This document shows, piece by piece, positions 43,201 through 54,720 of a DNA stretch of 64,000 bases (position 1 is its first letter; every line of letters begins with the position of its first letter). The DNA is from Catonia carolina (lineage: Eukaryota > Arthropoda > Insecta > Hemiptera > Achilidae): contig JAQMRL010000010.1 in the NCBI GenBank assembly GCA_035578175.1, positions 30,248,784-30,312,783 on the forward strand. The letters run 5' to 3'. The translations under genes were made by a program, and so were the position numbers. The notes below the pieces were generated by a model. That model saw only the letters and a list, made by a program, of their open reading frames with translations. It had not been told where the DNA came from and searched no databases.

Positions 43201-44240
43201 TGGGCGGTACCATCACACCAGAAATGTTTTTACTTGCCACCTATTTTGGAATATAAAAATTGTTAAGTTTACTTGGTCTATATTAACAGTAAAACAGGTA
43301 TTAAGAGACGTTTTCTATAACCAAATATTATTCAAGATTAAATGAACGAATGCAGCAGTGAAAACCCAAACTGCCACCAGACCGTCTCAATTTCGTGACC
43401 TTCCGAAACGGATCTACTGTGGGTGATAGGTCACGTCGAAGCATTGAAACAGAAGTTATTATTATTCTTTTCAAAAGTCTAACGTTAAAAGTTACAGTTC
43501 TGTCACTTTTACATGAATCATAATTTAAATACTAGAAAATGTCAGTTGTACGACCTCGGCAAGTGACCGACTGCAGTAGTAAAAACCCAATCTGCTATCA
43601 GCACATGTAATTTTCGTGACGTTCCGAAACGGATCTACTATGGGTGAAAGGTCACGTCGAAGGAATGAAACAGAAGATTTCATCATTCTTTTCAACAATC
43701 TTATGTTAAAACGTACCATCACACCAGATATGTTTTTACTTGCCACCTATTTTGAAATATAAAAATTGTTAAGTTTACTTGGTCTATATCAACAGTAAAA
43801 CAGGTATTAAGAGACGTTTTCTATTACCAAATTATATTCAAGATTAAATGAACGAATGCAGCAGTGAAAACGCAAACTGCCACCACACCGTCTCAATTTC
43901 GTGACCTACCGAAACGTATGTACTGAGGATGATAGGTCACGTAGAAGCATTGAAACAGAAAATTTTATTATTCTTTTCAACAATCTAATGTTAAAACGTA
44001 CCGTTCTGTCACTTTTACATAAATCATAATTTAAATACTGGAAAATGTCAGTTGTACGATCTCGGCAAGCGACCGAGAGGCCATCTTGTAATAACGAACC
44101 ACCGATACGCGAGTAAACAAAATGGGCTGTACCATCGCACCAGACATATATTTATTTGCCACCTATTTTTAAATATGAATTGAATATTTACTTGGACTAT
44201 ATCAACAGTAACACAAGTATTAAGAGACTTTTTAATTGTT
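40215..44240. repeat. Tandem array of ~415-bp units
   Basis: At least eight head-to-tail units are anchored by GTTCTGTCACTTTTACATAA at about 40223, 40642, 41056, 41534, 41960, 43083, 43497 and 44003. Typical period is 414-426 bp. Each unit has a CpG-bearing core (GATCTCGGCAAGCGACCGAG, GGCCATCTTG, GATACGCGAGTAAACAAAAT) and a second block (TTCCGAAACGGATCTACTGT, GGGTGATAGGTCACGTCGAA). Unit 3 carries an A-rich insertion at about 41336-41402, a palindromic element interrupts unit 5, and two internal deletions shorten the 43.5-44.0 kb units. Open minus-strand frames of 70-117 codons recur but do not look like a known protein. Confidence 0.93.
41981..42686. mobile_element. Foldback element, near-perfect ~700-bp palindrome
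   Basis: The left arm (about 41981-42320) and right arm (42337-42686) are inverted copies with a 16-bp loop (42321-42336). The outer ends read GAGTGATTCAAAACTCTACG and, reversed, GAGGGATTCAAAACTATACG. Arms differ at scattered bases and in TTAG/TAAC repeat number (three versus five). Host array sequence continues on both sides. There is no coding sequence. The ends resemble Tc1/mariner-type MITEs, but a TA duplication is not clean. Confidence 0.9.
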
Positions 44241-44310
44241 TTAATTTAAGAACTAATTAAGCTATTTCTAACGTGGTAGATGTCTTCTTAAGCTTCCTTA
44301 TTTTAGATTT
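44237..44310 (-). pseudogene. LINE 3' terminal scrap
   Basis: It is the reverse complement of 52118-52197 (AATAAGGAAGCTT, TAGAAATAGCTTAATTAGTTC, AAACAATTAAAAA). It therefore represents the 3' end of the same non-LTR family, starting right at the end of the tandem array. Confidence 0.65.
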
Positions 44311-45060
44311 TTTTAGGATTTTAGGATTAGAGGCTTTTGTAGCCTCTTCCTCTGAAAAAAATCTTTCAAAAGATCATCCACTTACGTTTTTTAATTGGAA
44401 GAAAGCAAGCCATTAGGATAAGGATTTTATTAGTGTTATCTTAAGGAGGTAGTCAACTCAAAAAGATGATTTTTTTTTAATTTCGATTGTTTTTTATATT
44501 TATTTGAAGTTTAAAATTTTCTGAAGCACAACATTGTTTTACTTCGTTTGTACGTTGACAAAAAGTTATAAAAACATCTGTCTAAAATAAAGCTCACTAG
44601 CAAGACGAGTGAAATTATTCCTTCAACTTTAAGTTTTCCAGAAATGTAGTTTTTGCATGATTTTACATTCTTGGGAAATAAATATTTTGGTTTGTATTGG
44701 AGATATTTGGATGATGTTTTTTTCTAATGTTCATAATTTCTTGCTCTATTATCTGTGGAATAATTATTACAAAAACTTTAATAGGGATTTAGTTAAAAAA
44801 TAATTTGTAAATACATAAAATAAATGTTTTTGAAAATATGGTTTTTCTTCAATAAATTTCTTGTAAGAAAAATACATGCAAGCGCATACAATAGATCATA
44901 AACAGCAATTCCTTGCATTTGTAGAATAAGAATCATGTTGATATCTTTCTTGGCTTCTGAGATATTTGATTCCCTGTAAAAGCCCGCTTTTCCAACCTCA
45001 CCCTTATATTAGGAACTATAATTAATTTATATGTTATATAATAACACACAGTTATATATT
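44311..45060. other. AT-rich interval, no gene seen
   Basis: No exon or terminal repeat pair is recognised. Confidence 0.45.
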
Positions 45061-45589
45061 CTCAAGTCCTGCTATCCCACCGATATGTCATTTCTGCCAT
45101 GAGCACCAATTGACGGTAAAACACATTTTATGTGAATGTAGTTTCAAAGAAGTTCAGAGAAGAAAATTTCAGCTTCAAGATGTGTCTCTGAGTAATCTTT
45201 TCTGCCATGAAGACAAGATTGAAAATGTGTTCCAAGTGTTGAAGAGCCTAAATTTGTATAACTGTATACAACTTTTGTGATGTCTTTGAGTAAAACTATG
45301 TAAATAGCTCTGTGTACATGTAAATGAGCGGTGTGTGTGTGTGTGTTGTGTGTGTTGTGTGTGTGTGTGTAACAGTAATTTTCTGTCACCGATTGAATTT
45401 TGCCGATCAGTCATTGTTATTATTTATGTTTTTAATTTTTGTTAGTAATAAATTCATTGTTAATTTTGTTGACTGGTTTTTTTATTTATGTATCAACAAT
45501 TTATTGAGTACTGTTATTATTTTGTTGTAATAACTGTTCGCTAATGACTGCATTGTTGATGCAACCTTAAATAAATAACCAAAAAAAAA
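45061..45589 (+). pseudogene. LINE C-terminus with zinc-knuckle-like motif and 3' UTR
   Basis: An open frame (45073-45280) contains CHFCHEHQLTVKHILCECS, a C-x2-C...H-x4-C-type motif. This is usual at the C-terminus of several insect non-LTR RT proteins, after RNase H or RT. It ends YNCIQLL-stop. The 3' UTR carries a GT-rich stretch (45331-45372) and closes in AAATAAATAACCAAAAAAAAA. The upstream part is missing. The A-tail abuts the 3' end of the HINE at 45590. Confidence 0.75.
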
Positions 45590-45917
45590 TCTGGTGTAAA
45601 AGACTCACACAACTTTCTTTTGCCAATGCAAATAATCACCAATATAACCTAACATTAGTAATAAAACATTAGAAATAAACAAAAAACTAGCCTCAAAAAA
45701 CATAACCTTATTTTAATCATGAGTGAAAGATGCAAAATGAAAATCGACCTCAGTTTGGCTTAAAAATACGGAAAAATCACTCTTTCACGCTAGACTAGGC
45801 TCTGTAGAAAAAAATGTTTAAAATAAAAATTGTAAATTAACTGTTGTGGATTTTAAATTCTCTACATTTTTTATTATAAAAATTTTTGCAGTAAAATGCA
45901 TATTAAAGCCGTAATAT

Positions 45918-48900
45918 CATCATCATCATCTTCACTTCCAAGGATTAGGTTACATGAACCTGTTCCGGTACCCATCTCCCTCTCGGCCTCCCTACATCTC
46001 TTCTGCCAACTGGTTGATAATTTAAAGCTGCCACTGGCATCCTTTCGTTTGGCATTCTGTCCAGGTGACTACACCATCTTTGTCTATTTTTTATTATCTT
46101 TTCATGAAAAGACTGAACTGATAGTGCGCTTCTAATATCCACGTTCCTTATTCTATCCATTCTGGTACATCCATGCACACTTCGTAAAAACTTCATTTCC
46201 GCAGCTTGAATTTTACTATCGCTTTTAGCAGTATGCACCCAAGACTCACTGCCATATAGGAGTGTTGGAACCGCAATAGTGTTAAAAAATTTGAGGCGTG
46301 TTTCCTTCCTCGTTTTATTCTTCAGATGTCTGTGAATATTTCCACAAATATTCTGAAATTTGGCCAGTTTAACTGTTATGTCTTTATCAAAATCGTATGA
46401 AACATCACTCCCAAGATATTGAAAATGTTTAACCTGTTCTATTGCCCTTCCATTCATCTCTATTCTCGTCCTTATTGTATATTTACCTTTAAAAGCCATA
46501 GTTTTAGATTTTGTGGATGATATTTCCAGATTGTATTGTTTTGCAACTTGTTCCAACATAAATACCGATTTTTGTAACTCGTCTTCATTCTGTTGTATTA
46601 CAACTTTGTCATCCGCATATAAAAGAGAGTTCATAAAGAAGCCATCTGAGATCTGTATACCTGGGTCTACATTACATTTCCACGTTCTCAACATGTCGTC
46701 CACATATATATTAAACAGTCGACGATATACAACATCCCTGTCGAACTCCTCTATTGGTTTTAATAGGCTCTGTCACTTTCCCATCTAAATCTAATAAAAT
46801 CACAGTATCTTCGTACAGGCTCTGCAATATCCTGATAATATGTTTAGGGTACCCTCTCCTTTCCAGAACCCTCCATAAAAGCGAACGTTTAACACTGTCA
46901 AAAGCCTTTACAAAATCTATAAATGCAAGATGGGTTTCAAGGTTGTATTCTCGTCTCTTAGCTATAATTTGTTTTAAAGTAAAAATAGCATCCGAACACG
47001 ATCTACCTTTCCGGAACCCCATCTGTTCTTCCATAATCAAGGAATCGGCTACGGTTCTTAACCTATTATTAATAATTTTTGTGTACAATTTGTAGGAAGT
47101 GTCTAATAAACTAATCCCTCTATAATTGTTAGTGTCTATTCTATTTCCTTTTTTGTGGACGGAAATCACCTTTGACTGCAACCATTCTTTGGGTATTGTA
47201 TGACCTTTCCAACACATATTAAAGAAGTGCACCAGGCGCAAATGCAAGGCGGTTCCTCCATATTTTAATAATTCCATATTGAGACCGTTCATTCCTGGAA
47301 CCTTTCTATTCTTAACATGTTTTAGAGCCTCCATAAATTCTTCCATAGATACGTTGTCGATACAACAGTCTTGACAGTCAATCTTAACCGTGTGTGGCTC
47401 TGCTTTGTCGTGCCATAATTCCTTATAATGATTTATCCAGTTCTCCGTACTTATACAGTTGACCTTTACTCTTTCTCTCTCTGATTTGTTAAGAACTTTC
47501 ATCACTTTATAAGCCAAAGATTGTCGGCCATGTACATCATGCTCTATGGTCCCAATAAATCTATCCCATGATTGTTGATGAGCCCTTTTCACCAATTTTG
47601 AAGCTTCATTTCTAACTTTGTGGTATCCCTCTTTATTGAGAGCTGTTGGATTTCCTAAATACTTCTTGTAGTATTCGTTCTTTCTCTTGATAGCCATCTC
47701 GATTTCTTCATTCCATATCTTCATGCCTTTCCTTTTCCTGAATCTACTCTTTACTCCTATAGCCTCACTAGCTGCCCTAGTCACAATGTTCTTAATATTG
47801 TTCCATTCCAACTCTATATCATCATTTGTGGGAGCATTTTGGATATATTGATTTATCCGCTCTTGATACAGGCATTTTATACTGTCCTCCTCCAAAAGAT
47901 ACACTTTGTATACTTCCTCTTTATTTCCAGCTGGTTGTTGCCTGGTTCTTGTATTCTGTTTCCATTTTGTATATAAGGCTATTTCGGCAACAACCATATA
48001 ATGATCGGAGAATATATCAAATCCTCTGAAAACCCTTGTATCAGTTACCTGTTTTGCTATTTTCTTATTAGCAATCACATAGTCAATACTAGATTTGCTC
48101 CCACGCGCCGCCCAAGTGTATTTGTGAATGTCCTTTTTACGAAAGAAGCCATTTAGGATCTTCAACTCATTAAATGTAGAAAATTCTCTAAGTGTATCAC
48201 CATTTTTGTTCATTGTCTCCTCTCCGAAAATTCCCACAGTATTAGGGATAGGTTCCCTTCCCACTCTAGCATTAAGGTCTCCTACCACCAACACGCTGCA
48301 GTTTTTGTTATGTTTATCTATTACTTTTTGCAAGGCGTTGTAAAACTGCACACTTTCTTCCTCCTTTCCTTCTTCCGGAGCATAGACCCCTATTATCACT
48401 AAATGACCTCTATCGTATTTGAATTTCATAGTTAAAATTCTTTCGTTAACATATTTGTACTCTCTTATCTTTTGTTCCCATTTCCTATCTACAAATATAG
48501 CCACTCACTTTGCTGCTCATTCCTTGACGCTTACACTACTGTAAAACATCGCATATTCTTCTAAATACTTCGAGCCACATAATTTCTTTTTTGTTTCCGT
48601 TACAACAGCGATATTTATGCCTTTCTCCTTAAATATTTTACTCAGTTCTATTTCTTTATTATTAATTCCACGTACATTCCAAGTTGCTATTCGTAAATTA
48701 TCCGCAATCCATTTTCGTTGTTTCTTTTGTTCGTTTCCATTTATGTTTCCGAAATTCCTGTCCTGTCCGAGGCTGCTTTGGGTACTGTCAGTTTTAAGAG
48801 AAATCCCCTGGCCGCGTTACGGGCGCTGCGCAGGTTAAGCTTAGTGGTGGGGCTGCCACCTCACTGCCTCCAAGCATGCAGACCAGTTCGTTCGAGATGA

Positions 48901-49143
48901 CGCTCTAGGTTCTTCCGCCCTCTCCGCCGTTGGGAAATTCTTCCTCTTCCGCCTTCGAGGCTGTTGACCGGTTTTCACCTGTAACCCTAGGCAGGGGCCC
49001 TTACTGGGTGCTACCATCCGGAGCCAGATGGACCCAGGTTTTTTAACGAGGTTGTTACTCCTCCCCTCCACACTTCCCCATCTCTTGCCGGATGGGGCCC
49101 CGGGCTTGGGACCGGCAGTGTTAAGCAACACTGTTGGCGGTGT
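45918..49143 (-). mobile_element. RTE-like non-LTR retrotransposon, near full length
   Basis: The 3.2-kb insert is flanked by a perfect 15-bp target duplication (TTAAAGCCGTAATAT at 45903-45917 and 49144-49158). On the minus strand it has a GC-rich 5' region (49143 to about 48712), an endonuclease-RT reading frame (48711-45945) and a very short 3' region ending in GAT repeats. The length, endonuclease-then-RT order, absence of a separate ORF1 and short tandem-repeat tail fit the RTE clade. The coding region is no longer intact. Confidence 0.88.
45945..48711 (-). pseudogene. Endonuclease-reverse transcriptase of RTE-like element
   Basis: The AP-type endonuclease starts NLRIATWNVRGINNKEIEL (48699), with catalytic-type TET, then VGDLNARVG, SSIDYVIANKK and FSDHYMV. 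The RT follows: GMNGLNMELLKYGGT, NYRGISLLDTSYKLYTK, motif A AFIDFVKAFDSV, motif B GVRQGCCISS, catalytic LLYADDKVV (motif C), and thumb VPTLLYGSESWVH. It ends RRDVGRPRGRWVPEQ. Lesions seen: two in-frame TGA codons in the endonuclease (about 48507 and 48519), consistent with CGA decay, and a one-base loss just after motif B (about 46733) that shifts the YADD part into another frame. The protein therefore cannot be made in one piece. Confidence 0.9.
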
Positions 49144-49620
49144 TTAAAGCCGTAATATTTAAAAAAAAACAAATTTTTTACGTGAGGCTGCTAGCCTTAC
49201 CAAGAATTTCAGCGACGGCGTCTACCCTATCTTGTAGAACATAAAAAATTTAGTAAACCAAGCGATTTTGAAAAAAATCGTAGGACCAGTTTTTGAGAAA
49301 ATTGCAAAAAAGTGAAAAATCACACGAATAAACTACTACTTCCGGTTGACTGATTTTGATGAAAATGTACGTGTCGGGTCCGGTAGTGGTATGTAACTTA
49401 AGTTTCAAGTTTCAAGTCCGTGCGATGTTCCGTTCTTGAGATATTCTGTTCACACACACACGCGCACACACACACACACACACACACCAATCGCTAAAAA
49501 CATGTTTTTTGGGGGTTCAGGGGATCTGAAAACGTGTAGATTCGGTGAAAAATCGATTCTGAAAAATCAATATGAAAACAATACTTTCCTTCCTATTTAT
49601 TCATATAGGCAAGGAAAAGT

Positions 49621-50233
49621 AAAAATGCACAAACGAAAAATGTACAATTTTGACTTTGGGCTTTCTGAAAAGATTGACGCAATTTAAAAATTATTATTGA
49701 AGTAAAACAAAACTATACCCGGGGGAACCCGGAACGGACATTCAATTTAATTTTGATGAAAATTTACAAAAAATACGAGATAAATATTTAAATCGGAGAA
49801 CATTGAGAATTATATAGTTTTATTTTTATTTTCGACTGAGAATTTGAAGACAATTTTTTTCTTTTTTTATGTCAATAATTGTCTTTTATCTGACAAAGAA
49901 AAATTGCAGGTCAGTGGGTGTTATAAGTAGAAGTCATTTATAAAAGAAGCTTGATTTACTTAAAATTGGGTGTCTCAGGCACCCTCGAATATAGATTGAT
50001 CTTCGTCAACGTGTCGTCTTTTCATCACTATCGCCTTACTGTCCCCAGTTTTTACACTTTTTCAGTTCATTGTTCTTATTTTTATTCTACTTGCCTCTCT
50101 TTTATCCATCTTTATCTATTTTGTTCTTTCATCTCTTACCGTCAGATCCACAACAAATTTTAATTGTTTTTCTCCATTTAACGTTCTCAGCGTCCATTCC
50201 ATTATTATTCCTCTAAACACACTGTCATTTATT
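49621..50233. other. Interval without gene
   Basis: A small GC-rich spot (ACCCGGGGGAACCCGGAACG at about 49718) stands out. Otherwise A/T-rich without recognised features. Confidence 0.45.
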
Positions 50234-51139
50234 ACTTTCTCTTGCCTATATGAATATATAGGAAGGAAAGTATTGTTTTCATGTCGATTTTTCGAAATCG
50301 TGTTTTCACCGTATCTACACGTTTTCAGACCCCCTGAATCCAAAAAACATGTTTTTAGCGATTGATCTGTGTGTCCGTATATCCGTGTGTCTGTGTCTGT
50401 GTTTGTGCGTGTGTGTGTGTGTGTGTGCGCGCGCGCGCGTGTGTGTATGGGTGTGAACAGAATATCTCAAGAACGGAACATCGTACAACTTGAAACTTGA
50501 AACTTAAGTTACATACCACTACCGAACCCGACACGAACATTTTCATCAAAATCGGTCAACCGGAAGTAGTAGTTTATTCGTGTAATTTTTCACTTTTTTG
50601 CGATTTTCTCAAAAACTGGTCCTACGATTTTTTTAAAAATCGGCTGGTTTACTAAATTTTTTATGCTCTACAAGATAGGGTAGGCACCATGTTGCTGAAA
50701 TTCTTGGTGAGGCTGTTTTCACGTAAAAAAATTGTTTTTTAAGATTACAGCTTTAATATGCATTTTAGCCCAACAATTTATATAATAAAAAATGTAGAGA
50801 ATTTAAAATCCTACAACTTTTATTTCAAACATTCTTTTGTATAACGCTTAGTTCAGCGGTAATTAGCGATTTTTTGTTTTTTTCTCACGAAAACGTGTGA
50901 AAAATCGATTTTTTAAGATTTCGGCCTTAGTATGCATTTTACGACAAAAGTGTATAATCAAATTTATAGAAAATTAAAAGATCTACAACTTTTATTTAAG
51001 AATTTTTTTACAGAGCTTAGTTTAGCGTGAAAATGATTTTCCGTATTTTTAAGCTAAACTGAGGTTGATTTTCATTTTGCGTCTTTCACTCATGATTAAA
51101 ATTACAAGAGAAAGTTGTGTGAGTGTTTCACACCATATT
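50234..51139 (+). mobile_element. HINE-like element with perfect 3' hairpin
   Basis: The 5' subterminal repeat ACTTTCTCTTGCC is at 50234-50246. A mixed GT/GC tract lies at 50387-50452, followed by both internal modules. The right end is ACAAGAGAAAGT, then GTGTGAGTGTTTCACAC (51117-51133), whose 6-bp stem GTGTGA/TCACAC is perfect. Compared with the 32476 copy, about 80 bp before the right repeat are absent. Confidence 0.87.
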
Positions 51140-51265
51140 TTGTTTGTTCTCAGATACTTCCACTATTTCTTTCTTTATCTTTCTTTTTTCCTACCGATAT
51201 TCCTTTTCAGCTCACTTTTTCCACCTTTAAATTTAAATAAAGGAAGAAATGAGTTTAAAAAGTAT

Positions 51266-51677
51266 TGTGACACTTATCGCTAAGGTCCGTTTCGGGATCT
51301 AGGTAATTATATAATTAATACACTAAAGTTCAAAATTACAAGTATTTATTACAACTAAAAGATTTACAAAATAAATATTAAACTACTAATTATAATGACG
51401 TAATACAATTAATAACTTAAATAATTTTTACTTAGTACTACTTACAAACAATTATACAGAATGCACATCACAACAAAACAGAATAACAATAGTTGACCAA
51501 TACAATGACCGGAACGTCGACCTTTTCTAACGTACCGATAGCACACGCAATAAACACTCGTCAAAGATCAAACGAATACTAACTCTATTGTTACTTTGTC
51601 ACTCTATTATTTACTATTTAACATTTTATGAATTTCTAGAAACCTCTCGAACCACATTCCTTTTCGATATCGTCACA
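51266..51677 (-). mobile_element. Solo LTR (412 bp)
   Basis: The sequence starts TGTGACACTT and ends ATCGTCACA (5'-TG...CA-3' with inverted TGTGAC/GTCACA ends). It is flanked by the 4-bp duplication GTAT (51262-51265 and 51678-51681). On the minus strand AATAAATACTTGTAA near the end gives a plausible polyadenylation signal. No internal retroviral-type genes lie beside it, so it is a solo LTR of a Ty3/gypsy- or BEL-like element. Family is not assigned. Confidence 0.78.
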
Positions 51678-51879
51678 GTATACCGGTAGAATTAGAGATC
51701 TAAAAAGTTTTAAATCGAGTGGTAAGAAATGAAAAGGTAGAAATAGATGAATAGAAAATTGAATTATCTATTTTCGTTATTTTTTTCTATTCTCTATATT
51801 CAATGTATTTATTTTTATTAATTGTGCTGCTAACATTGATTTTGACCGAGACTGCGGAGAACTTGAGATATTTACAAAA

Positions 51880-52200
51880 AATACATCGTTTTTAGAAATT
51901 ATTCGGAACGATTGCAGTACTCTACTAAGAAACAAAACTCACCGATATACACTGAGATTTTATAATGTAATGGCAGTCGACTTAGGTGCTTACAGGGAGA
52001 AGGAAAGAGACATTGGAAGGTGCGGAGTGCTTTACTTACGGAGGGACAAAAAGTACAAATGGATGAAACATCTTCAAAGAATGAAAAGATAGAATTTCAG
52101 AACAAGTTTTAAGATAAAATCCTAAAATAAGGAAGCTTCAGAAGAATCTACTACGTTGGAAATAGCTTAATTAGTTCTTAAATCAAAACAATTAAAAATT
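51880..52200 (+). pseudogene. LINE RT C-terminal fragment
   Basis: The frame gives LLRNKTHRYTLRFYNVMAV, the segment that precedes the LLYGSE block in LINE RTs. After a deletion it continues KYKWMKHLQRM and NPKIRKLQKNLLRWK-like text to TAA, ending AAACAATTAAAAA. Frames are broken. Its 3' end matches 44237-44310 in inverse orientation. Confidence 0.68.
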
Positions 52201-52504
52201 TGATTCCGGAACAGACTAGATGACCTATGCCATGAAGAGAAGGATAAGGAAGATGTATCTTCCTCATCTCCCTATTCATCGGTCTTCTTTTTCATTGGAT
52301 TCTTTACCTTTAAGATTTTATACTTTCTTCCATCATGTCATTGATTTAGGTACTCCAGAACTTAAATTTAATGGTGATTTGGATGAGAAAGAGATATTTC
52401 AAAGTTATTTGGTAACAGATTCAAATGAATGAAACCATGTAAGTCGTATATTAAAATAATAGACATCTAAAAAGATATATTTTATCAAGATTTGAAGATA
52501 AAGT

Positions 52505-53060
52505 AAAGTATATCCTTATCCTTCCATCCTCTTTCTCCTGGTTTTCCTCGTTCTCATCGTCGTCCGCCCTCACCTCCTCACCTCCTCCTCCTCTTCTTCT
52601 CCTTACTCTCCTTGTTATTTTTCCTTCTCCTCCTCCTCCTTCTCCTTATTTTTATTCTTATTCTCGTCGTCCTCCACCTTCGCCACCGTCTTCTTCTTCT
52701 TCTTGTTCTTCTCTTCCGTCTCCTCCTAATTTTTCTCGTCCTTCTCATACTTCTCCTTATTCTCCTTCTCCTCTTTATTTTCCTTTTCTTCATTCTTCCC
52801 CTTTTTCTCTTCTATCTACTTCTTATTTTCCTCCCCCTCGTTCTCCTACTCCTCGTCCTCCTCCTTCTCCTCTGTTTTCTTCTTATTCTTCTTTTCCTCT
52901 TTGTCCTCGTTCTTTTCCTTCTTCTCTTGTGTCTCCTCCTTATTTTCCTTCATATCCTCCACTTTTTCTTAAACTTCCTCCTACTCCTCCTCCTCTGTGT
53001 TCTCCTTATTCTTCCTCTTCTTCTCTGTCTCTTTCTTTTTCTCCTCCTTCTTCCACTTCG
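52505..53060. repeat. Long polypyrimidine tract (CTT/CTC-rich), ~560 bp
   Basis: The plus strand is almost only C and T in irregular CTT, CTC and TTATT units. The reciprocal strand is purine-only (Arg/Lys-rich pseudo-frame). Reading frames across it are compositional artefacts. A 3' LINE tail origin like that at 63.5 kb is possible but not shown here. Confidence 0.9.
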
Positions 53061-53149
53061 CTCTCTCAACTTAATCATGCTGTTCTCCTTCACTGCTTCT
53101 CTACTTCCTTTTCGTATCATTTACGACTACCATTTCTTTAATACGTAAA

Positions 53150-53685
53150 ATGCAATAATAATCCATTATTATATTTTAATATCCATATTTTATTACGTTT
53201 ATTAAAACGTAATAAACCTTGCGACTAAAAATGTTATAAAAATATGAAAACTGCGCAGTGTTCTTTAATCTATGAATTAAACGAACTTATTTTTAATCAA
53301 ATTTAAACCGAAATGTAACAGAATTATACAGTACAGTAAAGTACAGAGGACTGGAAACGTGGGTGAATTTTACGTTATAGTAAAATCTCACGCAATTCTG
53401 TAGTAGCCTACATGGATCTTTCCGTTTGCAAGCTCACAATATCTCTCTCTCTCAAGTAACTTATGCACACATTTTTTATTTTTCAGCTTGAATGTTCCAA
53501 ACTTACCAAAACATTACTAAGTACGCAGCTTAACTAATATAATAGCTTTAAAGCACGCAAAGAAATTTTATAAATAATAACTGGACTAAACCCCTTCCTG
53601 TTCTTTCATTTTTTATCAGTTATGTTGATATTCTTCTCATCAAATATAAAATAACATTTTCTATAAATATATCAGCTATTATTTT
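53150..53685. other. AT-rich interval, no gene seen
   Basis: No exon or repeat is recognised. Confidence 0.45.
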
Positions 53686-53863
53686 ACTTTCTCTTGCCTA
53701 TATATGAACATATAAGAAAGGAAATATTGTTTTCATGTCGATTTTTTGAAATCGAGTTTTCACCGGATCTACACGTTTTCAGACCCCCTGAACCCAAAAA
53801 CATGTTTTTAGCGATTGGTCTGTGTGTCTGTGTGTTTACGTGTATGTGTGTGTGAACAGAATG
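53686..53863 (+). mobile_element. HINE-like element, 5' fragment
   Basis: It runs from ACTTTCTCTTGCC (53686-53698) through CCCCTGAACCCAAAAACATG and a short GT tract to AACAGAATGTT, where it stops abruptly. Confidence 0.87.
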
Positions 53864-53969
53864 TTTGATTTTTAAGAAAAAGAAAATATGGACTCACTTT
53901 ATGTCTGGAACGCTAAGCGCCAATTTATATTATTTTGCTAAAGATTTAAGGTCACAGCATAGATTTAAT

Positions 53970-54358
53970 ATTGTTGGTTAGGTCATCAGACGAAAGGCTG
54001 GTTTGAACATTTAGAGACTTTACTAAGTAAAATGAGGAGTGAGGTGGTTTACCATTGCCTAGCTCATTGAGTGGAAAAGTATGCTTATCAGCATCCCCGG
54101 CCCTCTGAAGAGTATCTACTTTCTAACCTGCAAATGACACCTTTACTTCATTCACCACAGGGTCTGGCTGTATAATGATGAAATTCATTACTTTCATAGG
54201 AGATAACTCTGATTAGTGCATTTTACACCTGTACCTCTTCTGTTCTAAAATTCCTCATTCATATGGGCTGACAATATGATAAGAATCATTACTATTTTTT
54301 GTATCCCTGGAACTAGTAAATATAAGTCCAAATTTAACATTCCATCTGCCTGTTTTCA
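53970..54358 (-). mobile_element. R3 retroposon copy, diverged
   Basis: It aligns over its length to other R3 copies. It has a duplicated ATG (TATAATGATGAAATTC) and a diverged 5' end (CTGCCTGTTTTCATGG). Confidence 0.83.
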
Positions 54359-54547
54359 TGGAATAAAATTATCTCACCCTAAGCATTTCCAGCCTACCAC
54401 AAGCTACTGCTATTATTAGTGTCAAAAATTTTTAAATTTTGCAAAATTTACTTAGTTACATGACAGATTGTGATGTGTACAAATTTTTAACTTCAGTTTA
54501 TTTAACTTAAACTTGGAATTCCATAATCTATACTTAGATTTTTTTTA

Positions 54548-54720
54548 AATTTATTTATTTAAAGTCGCATCAGCTGTTTGGTAATTAGCAAAAACGGTGG
54601 ATTATGTAACATTAACTGTGGGATTTGGCACGTAAAAATCTCCAGACTCTGGCCGAGAATCAAACCCGGGACCTTCGAATAGCAGACCAATGCGCTAACC
54701 ACTACGCTACGGAGGCGGCC
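54548..54720 (-). mobile_element. SINE2 copy
   Basis: On the minus strand GGCCGCCTCCGTAGCGTAGT contains a consensus A box (TAGCGTAGTGG), and GGTTTGATTCT is the B-box region. Body and AAATAAATAAATTT tail follow as in the 21227 copy. Confidence 0.88.

Larger units (their letters stand above)
45590..49620 (-). mobile_element. HINE-like element split by an RTE insertion
   Basis: The 3' end (CTGGTGTAAAAGACTCACAC, CAACTTTCTTTTGCCAATGC) at 45590-45630 and the 5' end (subterminal repeat with substitutions at 49608-49620) bracket about 0.8 kb of HINE sequence. That includes a short CA tract at 49457-49489. The rest is a 3.2-kb RTE-like insert at 45918-49143. Confidence 0.87.

Noticed and set aside
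40109..43746. Minus-strand frames of 70-117 codons recurring in the 415-bp units
   Set aside because: They recur because the units are repeated. Unit lengths are not consistently multiples of three, and the peptides resemble no known protein.
52578..53148. Leu/Phe-rich and Arg-rich frames of up to 178 codons
   Set aside because: They are produced by the polypyrimidine/polypurine composition, with no domain or splice context.
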